From: Halobaculum limi
Lineage (GTDB): Archaea > Halobacteriota > Halobacteria > Halobacteriales > Haloferacaceae
Direction: 5' to 3'
DNA: 64,000 nt
Assembly (NCBI RefSeq): GCF_029490015.1
Contig: NZ_CP120468.1
Location: forward strand, 2,480,001-2,544,000
Positions 7,781 through 16,249 of this stretch are shown piece after piece (positions within the stretch are counted from its first letter, which is position 1; every line of letters begins with the position of its first letter). The notes below the pieces were generated by a model. It was not told the origin of the DNA. It worked only from the letters and a program-made list of their open reading frames with translations, and made no database searches. The translations under genes and the position numbers were made by a program.

Positions 7781-9964
7781 ATGACCGACAGCGACGCCCC
7801 CGACGCCGGAGGCACCCCCGAGACGCCGCGACGACCCGTAACCGACGAGGTACACGGGGAGTCGATCACCGACCCGTACCGCTGGCTGGAGGGCGACGAC
7901 GAGGCGGTACAGACGTGGACAGACGCACAGAACGACCACGCCGAAGCCGTCCTCGAGACGCCCCAGCGAGCGGCGCTGGCACAGCGATACGAGTCGCTCG
8001 GCCGCGTCGCCCAGTACGGCCCCGTCACGCCCGCAGGCGACTGTCTGTTCCAGACCGTGAAGCGCCCGGACGACGAACAGGCGGTCCTCTACGCGTACGA
8101 CGGCGACGACGCCGTCGGAACGGAGGCGGGGACGGTCCTCGTCGACCCGAACGACTGGGACGACGACGGCACCGTCTCCGTCGACTGGTTCGTGCCCGGT
8201 CCCGACGGGGCGTACCTCGCGTACGGCGTCGCGGAGGGCGGCGACGAACAGTACGACATCCGCGTGGTCGACGTGGAGACGGCGGCGGTCGTCGAGACAG
8301 TCGAGGACGTCGGCCGAACCCAGTCGAACGGCTTCGCGTGGGCCGAGAGCGAGACAGCGGACGACGAGGACACCACGAGCGACCCGCGCGGCTTCTACTA
8401 CGTGACGACCGGTGCGGCAGGGAGCGACGCCGCCGAGGAGGGCGTGGACGACGGCGATGCCGACAGCGATGCTGACGGTGGCGACGGCCAACTCGACAAG
8501 ACGATCCGGTTTCACGAGTTCGGATCCGACACCGCTCCCGGCGCGGACCACGTCGTCGCCGACGAGGTGGGTGAGACGACGTGGCCGACGCTCGTGACCG
8601 ACGGCGACACGCTCGTCGCTCAGTATATGGAGGGGTGGGAGCGCTCGGACCTGTACGCCTACCGCGGTGACCCCGCGTCAGCGTCGCTGTCGCCCGTCCT
8701 CTCGGGCTACGACGCCGTGTTCACGCCGACCATCGACGGCGACCGCAACCGCCTCCTCCTCGTGACGGACTACGAGGCGGACTTCTCTCGCGTGCTGTCG
8801 GCACCCCTGTCGACCGTGGTGGCAGACGGCGAGCGAGAACCGGACTCGTTCGCGGAACTCGTTCCCGAGACGGACGCTGTCCTCCGTGGAGTCGAGACGG
8901 CGGGCGACCGTCTGCTGGCGCACTACCACCGCGACGCGAGTTCCGAGGTGGCCGTCTTCGACGCCGACGGCGACCACGAGCGAGTGGTCGAGGTGCCAGC
9001 GTTCCCGACCGTCGCAGGGATTCACGGCGACAGCGACGACCCCGTCGCGTACCTGACGGTCCAGTCGTTCGTCGACCCGCCGTCGGTGCGCCGTGTCGAC
9101 GTTCGCGAGGGAACGACCGAGACGCTGTGTCGACAGTCGACGGAGGTGGGGGTCGACCTTACCGTGAGTCAGGAGTGGTTCGAATCAGCCGACGGAACCG
9201 AGGTGCCCGCGTTCGTCGTTCGTCGCAGCGACGTGGACGCCGACGGCGACAATCCCGCGCTGGTCACCGGGTACGGTGGCTTCCGCGTCAACCGGACGCC
9301 GACGTTCGACCGCTTCCGACTCCCGTTTCTCACGGCCGGCGGCGTGTTCGTTCTCGCGACGCTGCGAGGCGGCACCGAGTACGGCGAACCGTGGCACGAG
9401 GCGGGCCGCCGCGGGAACAAACAGCGCGTGTTCGACGACGCCCTCGCGGTCGCGGACGGCATCGCCGACACCGGGTGGGCCGACCCCGACCGCATCGGCG
9501 TCACCGGCGGGTCGAACGGCGGCCTCCTCGTCGGCGCGTTGCTCACCCAGCGACCCAACCGGTGGGCGGTCGCGATGTGTCACGTTCCGCTGCTGGATAT
9601 GCTGCGGTTCCACCGCTTCCTGCTGGGGGCGTCGTGGACGACCGAGTACGGCCACCCCGACGACCCCGAGGCGTTCGAGTACCTCCGCGCGTACTCCCCG
9701 TACCACAACGCGCCCAAGACCGAGTACCCGCCGACGATGTTCACGACCGCACTCGGTGACACACGGGTCCACCCGTGTCACGCTCGCAAGATGACGGCGC
9801 TGGTGCAAGACCGGAACACCGGGGACGCGCCGGTCGTCCTCCGCGTCGAAGACGACGCGGGCCACGGCGTCGGCAAGCCGACGTCGATGCAGGTGCGCGA
9901 GAACGCCGAGCGGTGGGGGTTCGTCGCCGCGAACCTCGGCATCGACCCGGACGACCTCAGGTGA
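7781..9964 (+). CDS. Prolyl oligopeptidase family serine peptidase (S9A)
   Basis: A 727-residue cytosolic enzyme. The N-terminal S9 propeller (residues about 20-440) contains DPYRWLEGDDEAVQTW and an acidic low-complexity insert near 220-240. The catalytic alpha/beta hydrolase domain follows, with GYGGFRVN, LRGGTEYGEPWHEAGR, the nucleophile Ser578 in GGSNGG, the Asp in LGDTRVHP and the His in DDAGHGVGK. It cleaves short peptides after proline. The ATG at 7781 is preferred over a TTG three codons earlier. A weak T-rich box (ACTCTTTCC, about 28 bases upstream) fits a leaderless start. Confidence 0.93.
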   Translation: MTDSDAPDAGGTPETPRRPVTDEVHGESITDPYRWLEGDDEAVQTWTDAQNDHAEAVLETPQRAALAQRYESLGRVAQYGPVTPAGDCLFQTVKRPDDEQAVLYAYDGDDAVGTEAGTVLVDPNDWDDDGTVSVDWFVPGPDGAYLAYGVAEGGDEQYDIRVVDVETAAVVETVEDVGRTQSNGFAWAESETADDEDTTSDPRGFYYVTTGAAGSDAAEEGVDDGDADSDADGGDGQLDKTIRFHEFGSDTAPGADHVVADEVGETTWPTLVTDGDTLVAQYMEGWERSDLYAYRGDPASASLSPVLSGYDAVFTPTIDGDRNRLLLVTDYEADFSRVLSAPLSTVVADGEREPDSFAELVPETDAVLRGVETAGDRLLAHYHRDASSEVAVFDADGDHERVVEVPAFPTVAGIHGDSDDPVAYLTVQSFVDPPSVRRVDVREGTTETLCRQSTEVGVDLTVSQEWFESADGTEVPAFVVRRSDVDADGDNPALVTGYGGFRVNRTPTFDRFRLPFLTAGGVFVLATLRGGTEYGEPWHEAGRRGNKQRVFDDALAVADGIADTGWADPDRIGVTGGSNGGLLVGALLTQRPNRWAVAMCHVPLLDMLRFHRFLLGASWTTEYGHPDDPEAFEYLRAYSPYHNAPKTEYPPTMFTTALGDTRVHPCHARKMTALVQDRNTGDAPVVLRVEDDAGHGVGKPTSMQVRENAERWGFVAANLGIDPDDLR

Positions 9965-9979
9965 GGGGGTGACGCGCGG

Positions 9980-10855
9980 TCACGACTCGCGCGATTCGAC
10001 CGTCCGAGAGACGAGGTCCATCGACTCGTCGACGACCACGCGCAGTCGCTCGTCGCCGAGTTCGTAGACGACTTCGATCTGGACCGGGTCCGTCTGTGTG
10101 ACGCGTTCGAGGCTGTCGGTCTCGTCGGCCCACAACGACAGTTCGGTCACGGCGACGCCGTGGCGGTAGAGGAACGACGAGACAGCGGGGTGGTGGTACA
10201 GGTGGTCGCCGACGCCGCCGTAGGAGAACCACGAACAGTCGTGACACCACACGTGTGCGAGTATCCGGTCGGCGTCCGCGACGACGACGTCTTCGGTCGT
10301 CGTTAGTTTCCAGTCGACCGAACCGAGGCAGTACGGACACACGCCGTCGTGAAACGACTGGAGGTCGCGGTGATGTTGTCGAGTGATAGTGTCGACCAGC
10401 GAGTCCGGGTCGTCGTGGTCGAACGTGTCTGAGGGTAACGGCTCCCGAAACTGCACCGTGTCGCAGTCGAGACAGCCGATTATCGCGCGGCTCCCGGTGT
10501 ACCACATATGTTGGTTGCCGCCACAGGTGGGACACGTCGCCCCGACCTCGAAAGGGTCGACTTCGACGGCGTCGTCGACGCCGCCGGCGACGACCGCTTG
10601 GTACGTGCGAATCCCGGCGAGCGTGAGGCAGTAGCCGCCCTCAGTCTCCTCAATGAACTCTCCGACCAACTGCTTCAGGTGGTAGGTGAAGTGCCCACTG
10701 TCGTCGACGCTGGCGGCGCGTTGGAGGTCGCTGAACGGGAGCGTCGCGTACCCGTCCTCGCCGCTGGCGTCGCCGAGCGCCGTGATGATTCGCAGTCGGA
10801 CCTCACTCGAGAGGCGATCGTACGCCCGACGAACCGGCTCAACCTCGTCGACCAT
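9980..10855 (-). CDS. Winged-helix regulator with zinc-ribbon C-terminal domain
   Basis: A 291-residue protein. Residues about 5-90 form an ArsR-like winged helix (VRRAYDRLSSEVRLRIITAL, then FTYHLKQLVGEFIEET). The remainder has two Cys-pair groups (CPTCGG with GCLDC; CPYCLG with CHDC), consistent with two zinc ribbons. It is a widespread haloarchaeal architecture of unknown regulon. It is convergent with the peptidase gene (15-base gap) and divergent from the gene at 11077 across 221 bases. Confidence 0.85.
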   Translation of the reverse strand: MVDEVEPVRRAYDRLSSEVRLRIITALGDASGEDGYATLPFSDLQRAASVDDSGHFTYHLKQLVGEFIEETEGGYCLTLAGIRTYQAVVAGGVDDAVEVDPFEVGATCPTCGGNQHMWYTGSRAIIGCLDCDTVQFREPLPSDTFDHDDPDSLVDTITRQHHRDLQSFHDGVCPYCLGSVDWKLTTTEDVVVADADRILAHVWCHDCSWFSYGGVGDHLYHHPAVSSFLYRHGVAVTELSLWADETDSLERVTQTDPVQIEVVYELGDERLRVVVDESMDLVSRTVESRES

Positions 10856-11076
10856 TCGAGAGGAGAACCGACACTCGGGTACATAGGCATTCTGTCTGTC
10901 GGTCGAAACGAGGTGAACTGCGCTTCACCGAGTGGTTAAGTCGTGAGAGAGCCAACCGATACGTGGCGTCTGGGCGGAGGGCCCCAGTGCCTCTGACATG
11001 GACTCCCACTCTCCGCCCTCGCCGTCCCGTTGTACTCCCCGGAACCAGTAAGTCACCAGCAACTGTACCGACAGGT

Positions 11077-11460
11077 ATGACCATCGATGGACCGTCGCTG
11101 GCGCGGACCCTACGTGTCAACGGCATCGACGTCGAGGAGGTGTACGTCGACCCCGACCGAGTGCAGGTCGCGTACACGACGACGTTACCGGGGATGGAAC
11201 CCGACCACGCGGAGATGGGGAAGGTGTGCAACACGTTCATCGACTTGGCCGAGGACGACGAGTTCGACCCACGCCGCGTCGATGCGGTCTCACTACGCTT
11301 CGAGACGGACGTGCAGGCGGCCTGGCACATCGAGGAGGCGTGGATAACCGACCTCCTCGCGTATCGCATCTCCGAGGAGGAGTTCTCCGAACGCGTCCTC
11401 GACTCTATCGAGACTGACCCCGACCCAGACGTAGCCGTCGTGCCTGAGGAGGAACGGTGA
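11077..11460 (+). CDS. Uncharacterised haloarchaeal protein
   Basis: A 127-residue acidic soluble protein that I do not recognise beyond seeing its haloarchaeal character. It reads MTIDGPSLARTLRVNGIDVE, has a central segment GMEPDHAEMGKVCNTFIDLA, and ends in an acidic tail. No signal peptide, membrane segment or metal cluster is seen. The frame is open upstream to 10963, but the ATG at 11077 has the better start context (GGTATG). Its end overlaps the hydrolase start by 4 bases, so the two are probably co-translated. Confidence 0.7.
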   Translation: MTIDGPSLARTLRVNGIDVEEVYVDPDRVQVAYTTTLPGMEPDHAEMGKVCNTFIDLAEDDEFDPRRVDAVSLRFETDVQAAWHIEEAWITDLLAYRISEEEFSERVLDSIETDPDPDVAVVPEEER

Positions 11461-12437
11461 CCACGACCGAGTCGACGCCCGAGTTCGCTCCTGCGCGTCG
11501 TGTCGGCGGGCGACCCTCGCGCGAACGTTTCTCGACGCGACGACTCACGTTCACCGTCGACAGCGACACCTGCGTCGGGACGCTGTACCGCCCGCGCGAC
11601 GTGGACGACCCCGCAGTCGTCGTGCTGGCACACGGCTTCGCCGCCGAAGCGGCCTTCGGCCTCGACCGCATCGCCGAGCGACTCGCGGGTGCGGGCTACG
11701 CCGCGTTCACGTTCGACTACCGAGGGTTCGGGAAGTCAGAGGGCACGCCCGTCGTCCTCCCGAGTCGCCAACTCGACGACTGGCGGGGCGCTATCGACCG
11801 CGTGCGCGAGGTAGATGTCCTCGGCGACGGCCTCGCCCTGTGGGGCGTCTCGCTCGCGGGCGGCCACGTCGTCACGGTCGCCACCGAGCGAACCGACGTG
11901 GATGCCGTCGTCGCGCGAACGCCGTTCGCGGACGGGCGTGCGCTCCTTCGAAGCAAGTCGCCGGGCTTCCTCCTGAAGGCGACGGTGGCGGGCCTGCGCG
12001 ACCGCGTGGGCGGCCTCGTTCGTCGCCACCACGAGGTGAAGGTGTACGGACGCACCGAGGAGTTCGCCGTACTCAACGAACCCGGCGCACTCGACGGCTA
12101 CTCCTCGTTGATTCCGCGCAACTCGACGTGGCAGAACCGCACTCGTGCGCGGACGTTGCTCGCGTTGCCGCGCTACCGGCCGGTCACGGTCGCCGAGGAC
12201 GTCGCCTGTCCGACGTTCGTCGTCGCGGGCACCGACGACGAGGTGGTACCGTACGCGACGGCGGAACGACTGGCCGACGCGCTTCCGGAGTCGTCGCTGC
12301 TGGCGCTGCCGATGGGCCACTTCGACTCGTGGGACGCGCGGTTCACCGAAGTGCTCGCCCACGAAGTGGCGTTCCTCGACGCCGCGTTCGACGGGCCACC
12401 ACTCGAACAACGTGTCGCGGCGGTAGCAGGACAGTAA
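11457..12437 (+). CDS. Alpha/beta hydrolase
   Basis: A 326-residue serine hydrolase of the dienelactone hydrolase/peptidase S9-like type. Visible elements are the oxyanion region VVVLAHGFAAEA, FDYRGFGKSEGTP, the nucleophile Ser132 in WGVSLAGG, the acid in VAGTDDEVVP (near 255) and the His in PMGHFDSW (near 285). The substrate cannot be told from sequence. The GTG start overlaps the preceding gene (GTGA). Confidence 0.88.
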   Translation: MTTTESTPEFAPARRVGGRPSRERFSTRRLTFTVDSDTCVGTLYRPRDVDDPAVVVLAHGFAAEAAFGLDRIAERLAGAGYAAFTFDYRGFGKSEGTPVVLPSRQLDDWRGAIDRVREVDVLGDGLALWGVSLAGGHVVTVATERTDVDAVVARTPFADGRALLRSKSPGFLLKATVAGLRDRVGGLVRRHHEVKVYGRTEEFAVLNEPGALDGYSSLIPRNSTWQNRTRARTLLALPRYRPVTVAEDVACPTFVVAGTDDEVVPYATAERLADALPESSLLALPMGHFDSWDARFTEVLAHEVAFLDAAFDGPPLEQRVAAVAGQ

Positions 12438-12452
12438 CTGGCCTGTAGTCGG

Positions 12453-12460
12453 TATTTATG
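12453..12460 (+). promoter_or_regulatory. Probable TATA box of the secreted SCP2-like gene
   Basis: TATTTATG lies 24-31 bases before the ATG at 12484, the expected distance for a leaderless archaeal transcript. It shows that this gene is transcribed independently of the hydrolase upstream. Confidence 0.55.
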
Positions 12461-12483
12461 TCCTCTGCCCGCGTGTATCGGGT

Positions 12484-12969
12484 ATGTTCCACCGAACGCT
12501 CACTCTGGTAGTCGCATCGCTCGTGTTGATCGCGGGTGCAGGCGCTCCCGTCGCCGCACAGAGCGACCGCCCCGACTGGTCGAGCGAGGTGTTCGCCGAC
12601 CTCCAGACGGGGTTCGCCCTGTACAACGACCACAGCGGCGACCTCGATCTGGGACCGCTCGCCGGGCAACTGGAGAACAAGCGCGTGAACCTCTACATCA
12701 GTGACGGCGGCGAGACCGCAGTGTACTCGTTCCGGATGACTGGTGAAGGGAAGATCGTAGACCTACGTGAGTCTGCCCACGACGACGCCAGCCTCCGAAT
12801 GGAGACGGACCGCTCGACGATGGAAGGCATCGCCGGTTCTTCGAACCCCGCCAACGCGTTCGCTGACGCCGTCGTGAACGACGACATCGTCATCAAGGGC
12901 GAACAGGGCAACGTCGTCGCCCAGATCACCTGGGGCGTCCTGAACGTCCTGAAGGGCTTCCTCCTGTGA
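12484..12969 (+). CDS. Exported SCP2-like protein
   Basis: A 161-residue protein. Residues 1-26 form a signal peptide (hydrophobic LTLVVASLVLIAGAGAPVAA, likely cut after AQS). The mature part contains a stretch resembling the sterol-carrier-protein-2/alkyl-sulfatase C-terminal fold: KRVNLYISDGGETAVYSFRM, then DASLRMETDRSTMEGIAGSSNP, then VVNDDIVIKGEQGNVVAQ. It ends in a short hydrophobic segment that may touch the membrane. A lipid- or hydrophobic-ligand-binding role outside the cell is an inference. It stands alone between the hydrolase and the TIGR00300 gene. Confidence 0.75.
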   Translation: MFHRTLTLVVASLVLIAGAGAPVAAQSDRPDWSSEVFADLQTGFALYNDHSGDLDLGPLAGQLENKRVNLYISDGGETAVYSFRMTGEGKIVDLRESAHDDASLRMETDRSTMEGIAGSSNPANAFADAVVNDDIVIKGEQGNVVAQITWGVLNVLKGFLL

Positions 12970-13077
12970 GCAGCACCGGCCCGTCGAACTCGGCTACTCG
13001 TCTCTCCATCTGGTAGTCTACAACCCGATTCCCGGTCGTCGTCGACCATCGCTCGCGGCCGATACTGCGCTCGCGGG

Positions 13078-13085
13078 TAGTTTTT
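13078..13085 (+). promoter_or_regulatory. Probable TATA box of the TIGR00300 gene
   Basis: TAGTTTTT is 26-33 bases upstream of the ATG at 13111, consistent with a leaderless transcript. Confidence 0.5.
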
Positions 13086-13110
13086 CACCGCGGGGCGTCG
13101 CAGAGGTGGT

Positions 13111-14337
13111 ATGACCGTCAGCGACGTGGTCGAGTTGGAGGGCCACATCATCGACTCCGGCCTGATGGAACGGGCGTTCACCGTCGTCATGGACTTGGGC
13201 GGGGAGTTCGACATCGAGGAGTTTCACGTCGGTACGAGCAAGACCAAAGAGTCGTACTGCCGGATGCGCGTCATCGCCGACGACGAGGCGACGCTCCACC
13301 CCATCCTCCACGAACTCCACCAGTCGGGCGCGACCTTGGTCTCACCGTCGGACGCGACGCTCACGCCTGCGCCCGCGGACAACGTCGTCCCGGACGGCTT
13401 CTACTCGACGACGAACCACCCGACCGACGTCCGCGTCGACGGCGAGTGGATTCCCGTCGACGACATCGAGATGGACTGTGCGGTGGTGGTAGACCATGCT
13501 GGCGACGACGTGACCGCCCGGACGAAGGTACTCAACGGCATCGAGGAGGGCGACCAGGTCGTCACCGGCGACGCAGGGATTCGGGTAAAGCCGCCGGAGC
13601 GCCCACGTGACTCCTCGGGGCCGTTCGGCTTCATGCGCGGTGGCGTCTCCGCGGAGCGACCCTCTCGCTCGCTCATCCGCGACATCGCGGAGGCCATCGC
13701 CGAGACGAAAGCACAGGGCGGGCGCGTCCTGTGTGTCGCCGGCCCGGCGGTCATCCACGCGGGCGGCGGCCCCGGCCTCGCGCGACTCGTGCGCGAGGGG
13801 TACGTCGACGCCATCTCGGCGGGCAACGGCTTCGCCGTCCACGATATGGAGCGGTCGATGTACGGGACGAGTCTCGGGATGGACGTGGAGACGATGGAAC
13901 ACCCGCGGAAGGGCCACAAACACCACATCTACACCATCAGCGAGGTGATCCGTGCGGGCGGCATCGAGGCCGCCGTCGAGGAGGGCCTCATCGAGGAGGG
14001 CGTGATGTACGAGTGCGTCGCCAACGACCGCGACTTCGTTCTCGCGGGCTCTATCCGCGACGACGGCCCGCTTCCCGACACCATCACCGACGCGGTGGAG
14101 GCACAGAACGCCATCCGCGAACAGGCGCGGCAGGCAGACCTCGTGTTGATGCTGTCGTCGCTGTTGCACTCGGTGGCGGTGGGCAACTGCCTGCCGTCGA
14201 CGACGCGCACCGTCTGCGTCGACATCAACCCCGCGACGGTGACGCAGTTGCTCGACCGTGGCTCTGCGCAGGCGGTCGGGATGGTGACGGACGTGGGGAC
14301 GTTCGTGCCGATGCTCGCCGAGGAGTTACTGGAGTAG
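13111..14337 (+). CDS. TIGR00300 (LOR/SDH-type) enzyme, probable archaeal ornithine cyclodeaminase
   Basis: A 408-residue protein with the N-terminal LOR/SDH domain (VVELEGHIIDSGLMERAF; TNHPTDVRVDGEWIPV) and a C-terminal Rossmann-like domain (VCVAGPAVIHAGGGPGLARL, LSSLLHSVAVGNCLPS). The family has been described as an archaeal ornithine cyclodeaminase making proline, and I recall a proposed nickel-pincer cofactor. That function is family knowledge, not proven here. It is transcribed alone and has its own TATA-like element. Confidence 0.8.
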   Translation: MTVSDVVELEGHIIDSGLMERAFTVVMDLGGEFDIEEFHVGTSKTKESYCRMRVIADDEATLHPILHELHQSGATLVSPSDATLTPAPADNVVPDGFYSTTNHPTDVRVDGEWIPVDDIEMDCAVVVDHAGDDVTARTKVLNGIEEGDQVVTGDAGIRVKPPERPRDSSGPFGFMRGGVSAERPSRSLIRDIAEAIAETKAQGGRVLCVAGPAVIHAGGGPGLARLVREGYVDAISAGNGFAVHDMERSMYGTSLGMDVETMEHPRKGHKHHIYTISEVIRAGGIEAAVEEGLIEEGVMYECVANDRDFVLAGSIRDDGPLPDTITDAVEAQNAIREQARQADLVLMLSSLLHSVAVGNCLPSTTRTVCVDINPATVTQLLDRGSAQAVGMVTDVGTFVPMLAEELLE

Positions 14338-14392
14338 TCACTCTCCGTGGCCTCGTCGTCAGCGAGGGGATCGACTCCGTCGCTTCGGGTAC

Positions 14393-14812
14393 TTAGTCGA
14401 CGACTGGAACGACCCGCATCGGGACCGTCGCGTTCATCAGGACGTCCTGTGCCACGTCGCCGAAGAGGAGTTTCGACGCCGCAGATCGCTTCCGGATCCC
14501 CATCACGATCTCGTCGATCTCGTATCGCTCGACGAACGCGAGTGCGTCCTCGGCGGGCGATTTACCCCGGACGAGTTGGTGTGTCTCGACGCTCGCAACC
14601 TCCGAGAGACGCCTGTGGACGACTGAGAGGGCGTCTTTACCGTGATCGAGTTCCCGCTGAGAGGTCCGGTCACCGCCACGCTGAGAGTTGATCGCGTGAA
14701 CCGTGTCTGTCTCCTCCAACCGTGGTTCGAGGTAGTCACACAGTCGTTCGCTTCGCGTCGGATCGTTTGTCAACAGGACGTACCGCATACCATCGTGTTC
14801 GACTTCTAACAT
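14393..14812 (-). CDS. Universal stress protein-like, divergent
   Basis: A 139-residue UspA-like protein: MRYVLLTNDPTRSERLCDYL at the start, a helical middle, ERYEIDEIVMGIRKRS, then LLFGDVAQDVLMNATVPMRV. The GxxGx9G nucleotide loop is partly kept (GIRKRS to FGD), with the second Gly replaced. The frame is open further upstream. The ATG at 14812 is chosen, and the ATG at 14788 is an equally good alternative that starts directly at the first strand. It is divergent from the PGF-CTERM gene. Confidence 0.75.
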   Translation of the reverse strand: MLEVEHDGMRYVLLTNDPTRSERLCDYLEPRLEETDTVHAINSQRGGDRTSQRELDHGKDALSVVHRRLSEVASVETHQLVRGKSPAEDALAFVERYEIDEIVMGIRKRSAASKLLFGDVAQDVLMNATVPMRVVPVVD

Positions 14813-14868
14813 TCTAACTGTATCTGCACGACGCCAGCGGCGACTCGACTCCGTCTCACACACAAAGG

Positions 14869-14875
14869 GTTTACC
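14869..14875 (+). promoter_or_regulatory. Probable TATA box of the PGF-CTERM protein gene
   Basis: GTTTACC is 25-31 bases before the ATG at 14900. Read on the other strand, the same A/T-rich stretch could serve the divergent UspA-like gene. Confidence 0.45.
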
Positions 14876-14899
14876 GGACCCTCGTGCAGTGACGCCCGT

Positions 14900-15907
14900 A
14901 TGACACGAGAACGACGGCTGACTGCGGCCGCGGTCGCCGTCTTCCTCGTCGCCCTCCTCGGGGCCGCGGTGGCCCCTGGCGTACTCGCGGACCCGTCGAC
15001 GGACGACCCCGTCCGTCCCGGGCACGTCAGTATCGCCGAGTCACCGGCTATCTCGCCGGGTGAGGTCGACGGGTCGACGGCGACGCTGACGCTCACCACC
15101 CGTATCGGGCACGCGGGCAACCCGACCGACAACGTCTCCGTGCGCTTCCGCGCGTACGACGCGGAGTCGGGGCTGTTGGCGACCGAGCGAACGGTCGAGC
15201 TGGACGAACTGACCGGCGAGCGAAGCGTTCCGGTGAACGCCTCGCTGACGGTGCCTCGCGAGGGCGGCTACGTCATCGAGACGACCGTGTTCCGCGACGG
15301 GCAGTCCATCGACCGCGAGCGAACGCGCGTCTCGGGGCTGGCGGCACTCGGCACCGAGGTCCGCTTCACCGAGAGCGACGCGGTCCCCCCGCTCGCGGTG
15401 TCTGTGGACTCGGTCGACGGAACGCAGAACCGGACGACGCTCGCAGTCGCCGCCTCGCTGACGAACAGTGGGCAGGAACCGAGCGGCGACCTCCGCGTCG
15501 AAATCATCCTCCGGCAGGCGGAGTCGAACCTCGTCGCCGCGCGCGAGTCGACGACGATCGGTGCGATTGGCCCGGGCCGAACCACCGACGCGACGACGCA
15601 GGTGACGGTGCCCAGCGACTACAACTACTACGTCGACGCGGCGGTGTACCGTGACGGCGTCCTCGTCGACACGGCGCGGTCGGTCGCCAACCTCGACCCC
15701 ACCGAGACCATCTCCCCGAACGAGACGGTGCGCGAGGTAGAGTTCGAGGTCGGTGACTTCGCCGGCGACGAGGACACGCCGGACGACGGACGACCGACCG
15801 AGGCGGCACAGACGGTGACCGAGACGTCCACGCCTGGCTTCGGCGTGGTGGTCGCACTCGCGGCGCTCGCAGGTGTGGCACTCATCGCACGGAGGCGAAC
15901 ACAATGA
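14900..15907 (+). CDS. Surface protein with DUF7490-type repeats and PGF-CTERM tail
   Basis: A 335-residue exported protein. It has a signal peptide at residues 1-34 (hydrophobic core VAVFLVALLGAAVAPGVLA) and two Ig-like modules of about 120 residues each (first around LTTRIGHAGNPTDNVSVRF, second around VAASLTNSGQEPSGDLRVE). A Thr/Asp/Glu linker leads to a C-terminal PGF-CTERM signal: TPGFG, a 16-residue hydrophobic stretch, then RRR. Such tails are processed by archaeosortase A and lipid-anchored to the outer membrane face. It overlaps the next gene by 4 bases. Confidence 0.87.
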   Translation: MTRERRLTAAAVAVFLVALLGAAVAPGVLADPSTDDPVRPGHVSIAESPAISPGEVDGSTATLTLTTRIGHAGNPTDNVSVRFRAYDAESGLLATERTVELDELTGERSVPVNASLTVPREGGYVIETTVFRDGQSIDRERTRVSGLAALGTEVRFTESDAVPPLAVSVDSVDGTQNRTTLAVAASLTNSGQEPSGDLRVEIILRQAESNLVAARESTTIGAIGPGRTTDATTQVTVPSDYNYYVDAAVYRDGVLVDTARSVANLDPTETISPNETVREVEFEVGDFAGDEDTPDDGRPTEAAQTVTETSTPGFGVVVALAALAGVALIARRRTQ

Positions 15908-16209
15908 GCGAAGAACACGCATCCCAGCGGACCGACGACGTATCGACGACGACCGACGACGACCGAGGCGACGGTCCCGTCTCGCTGTCCGGTGACCTGA
16001 CGCGGTACGTGAACTACGTCGCGCTGGCGGCGCTGGTGGTGCTGGCGCTCGTCGCTGGTCTCCAGTTTTACACCGCGGTCGGGCAGACGATCAACGAGTG
16101 GGTCGTTCGCGAGTACCGTCCGCTGTTTCGGGCAGCGTTCAACCTCGCGGTCCTGCTGGTCGCGTTCGCGGGCATCTCCTGGCAGATCCGTCGCGTGACG
16201 ACGGAGTAA
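15904..16209 (+). CDS. Small membrane protein, partner of the PGF-CTERM protein
   Basis: A 101-residue protein with an acidic, low-complexity first 30 residues and two hydrophobic helices (about 38-55 VALAALVVLALVAGLQFY; about 75-92 AAFNLAVLLVAFAGISW). The family is not recognised. The ATGA overlap with the surface-protein gene suggests co-translation and a shared role at the envelope. Confidence 0.75.
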   Translation: MSEEHASQRTDDVSTTTDDDRGDGPVSLSGDLTRYVNYVALAALVVLALVAGLQFYTAVGQTINEWVVREYRPLFRAAFNLAVLLVAFAGISWQIRRVTTE

Positions 16210-16249
16210 GAGCCGAGAGCGCCGACCGAGTCCCGATTTTCGTGCCGCG

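Noticed and set aside
5255-8551. A very long open frame on the minus strand (over 1000 codons)
   Set aside because: It covers the UspA and permease genes and half of the peptidase, which have clear domains. It is rich in Arg, Asp and Val with no motif, as expected for antisense frames in high-GC DNA.
10972-11018. GGGCGGAG and CTCCGCCC, a perfect 8-base inverted repeat with a 31-base spacer
   Set aside because: Such short G/C pairs occur by chance in this composition, and the long spacer gives a weak structure. No link to either flanking promoter is clear.
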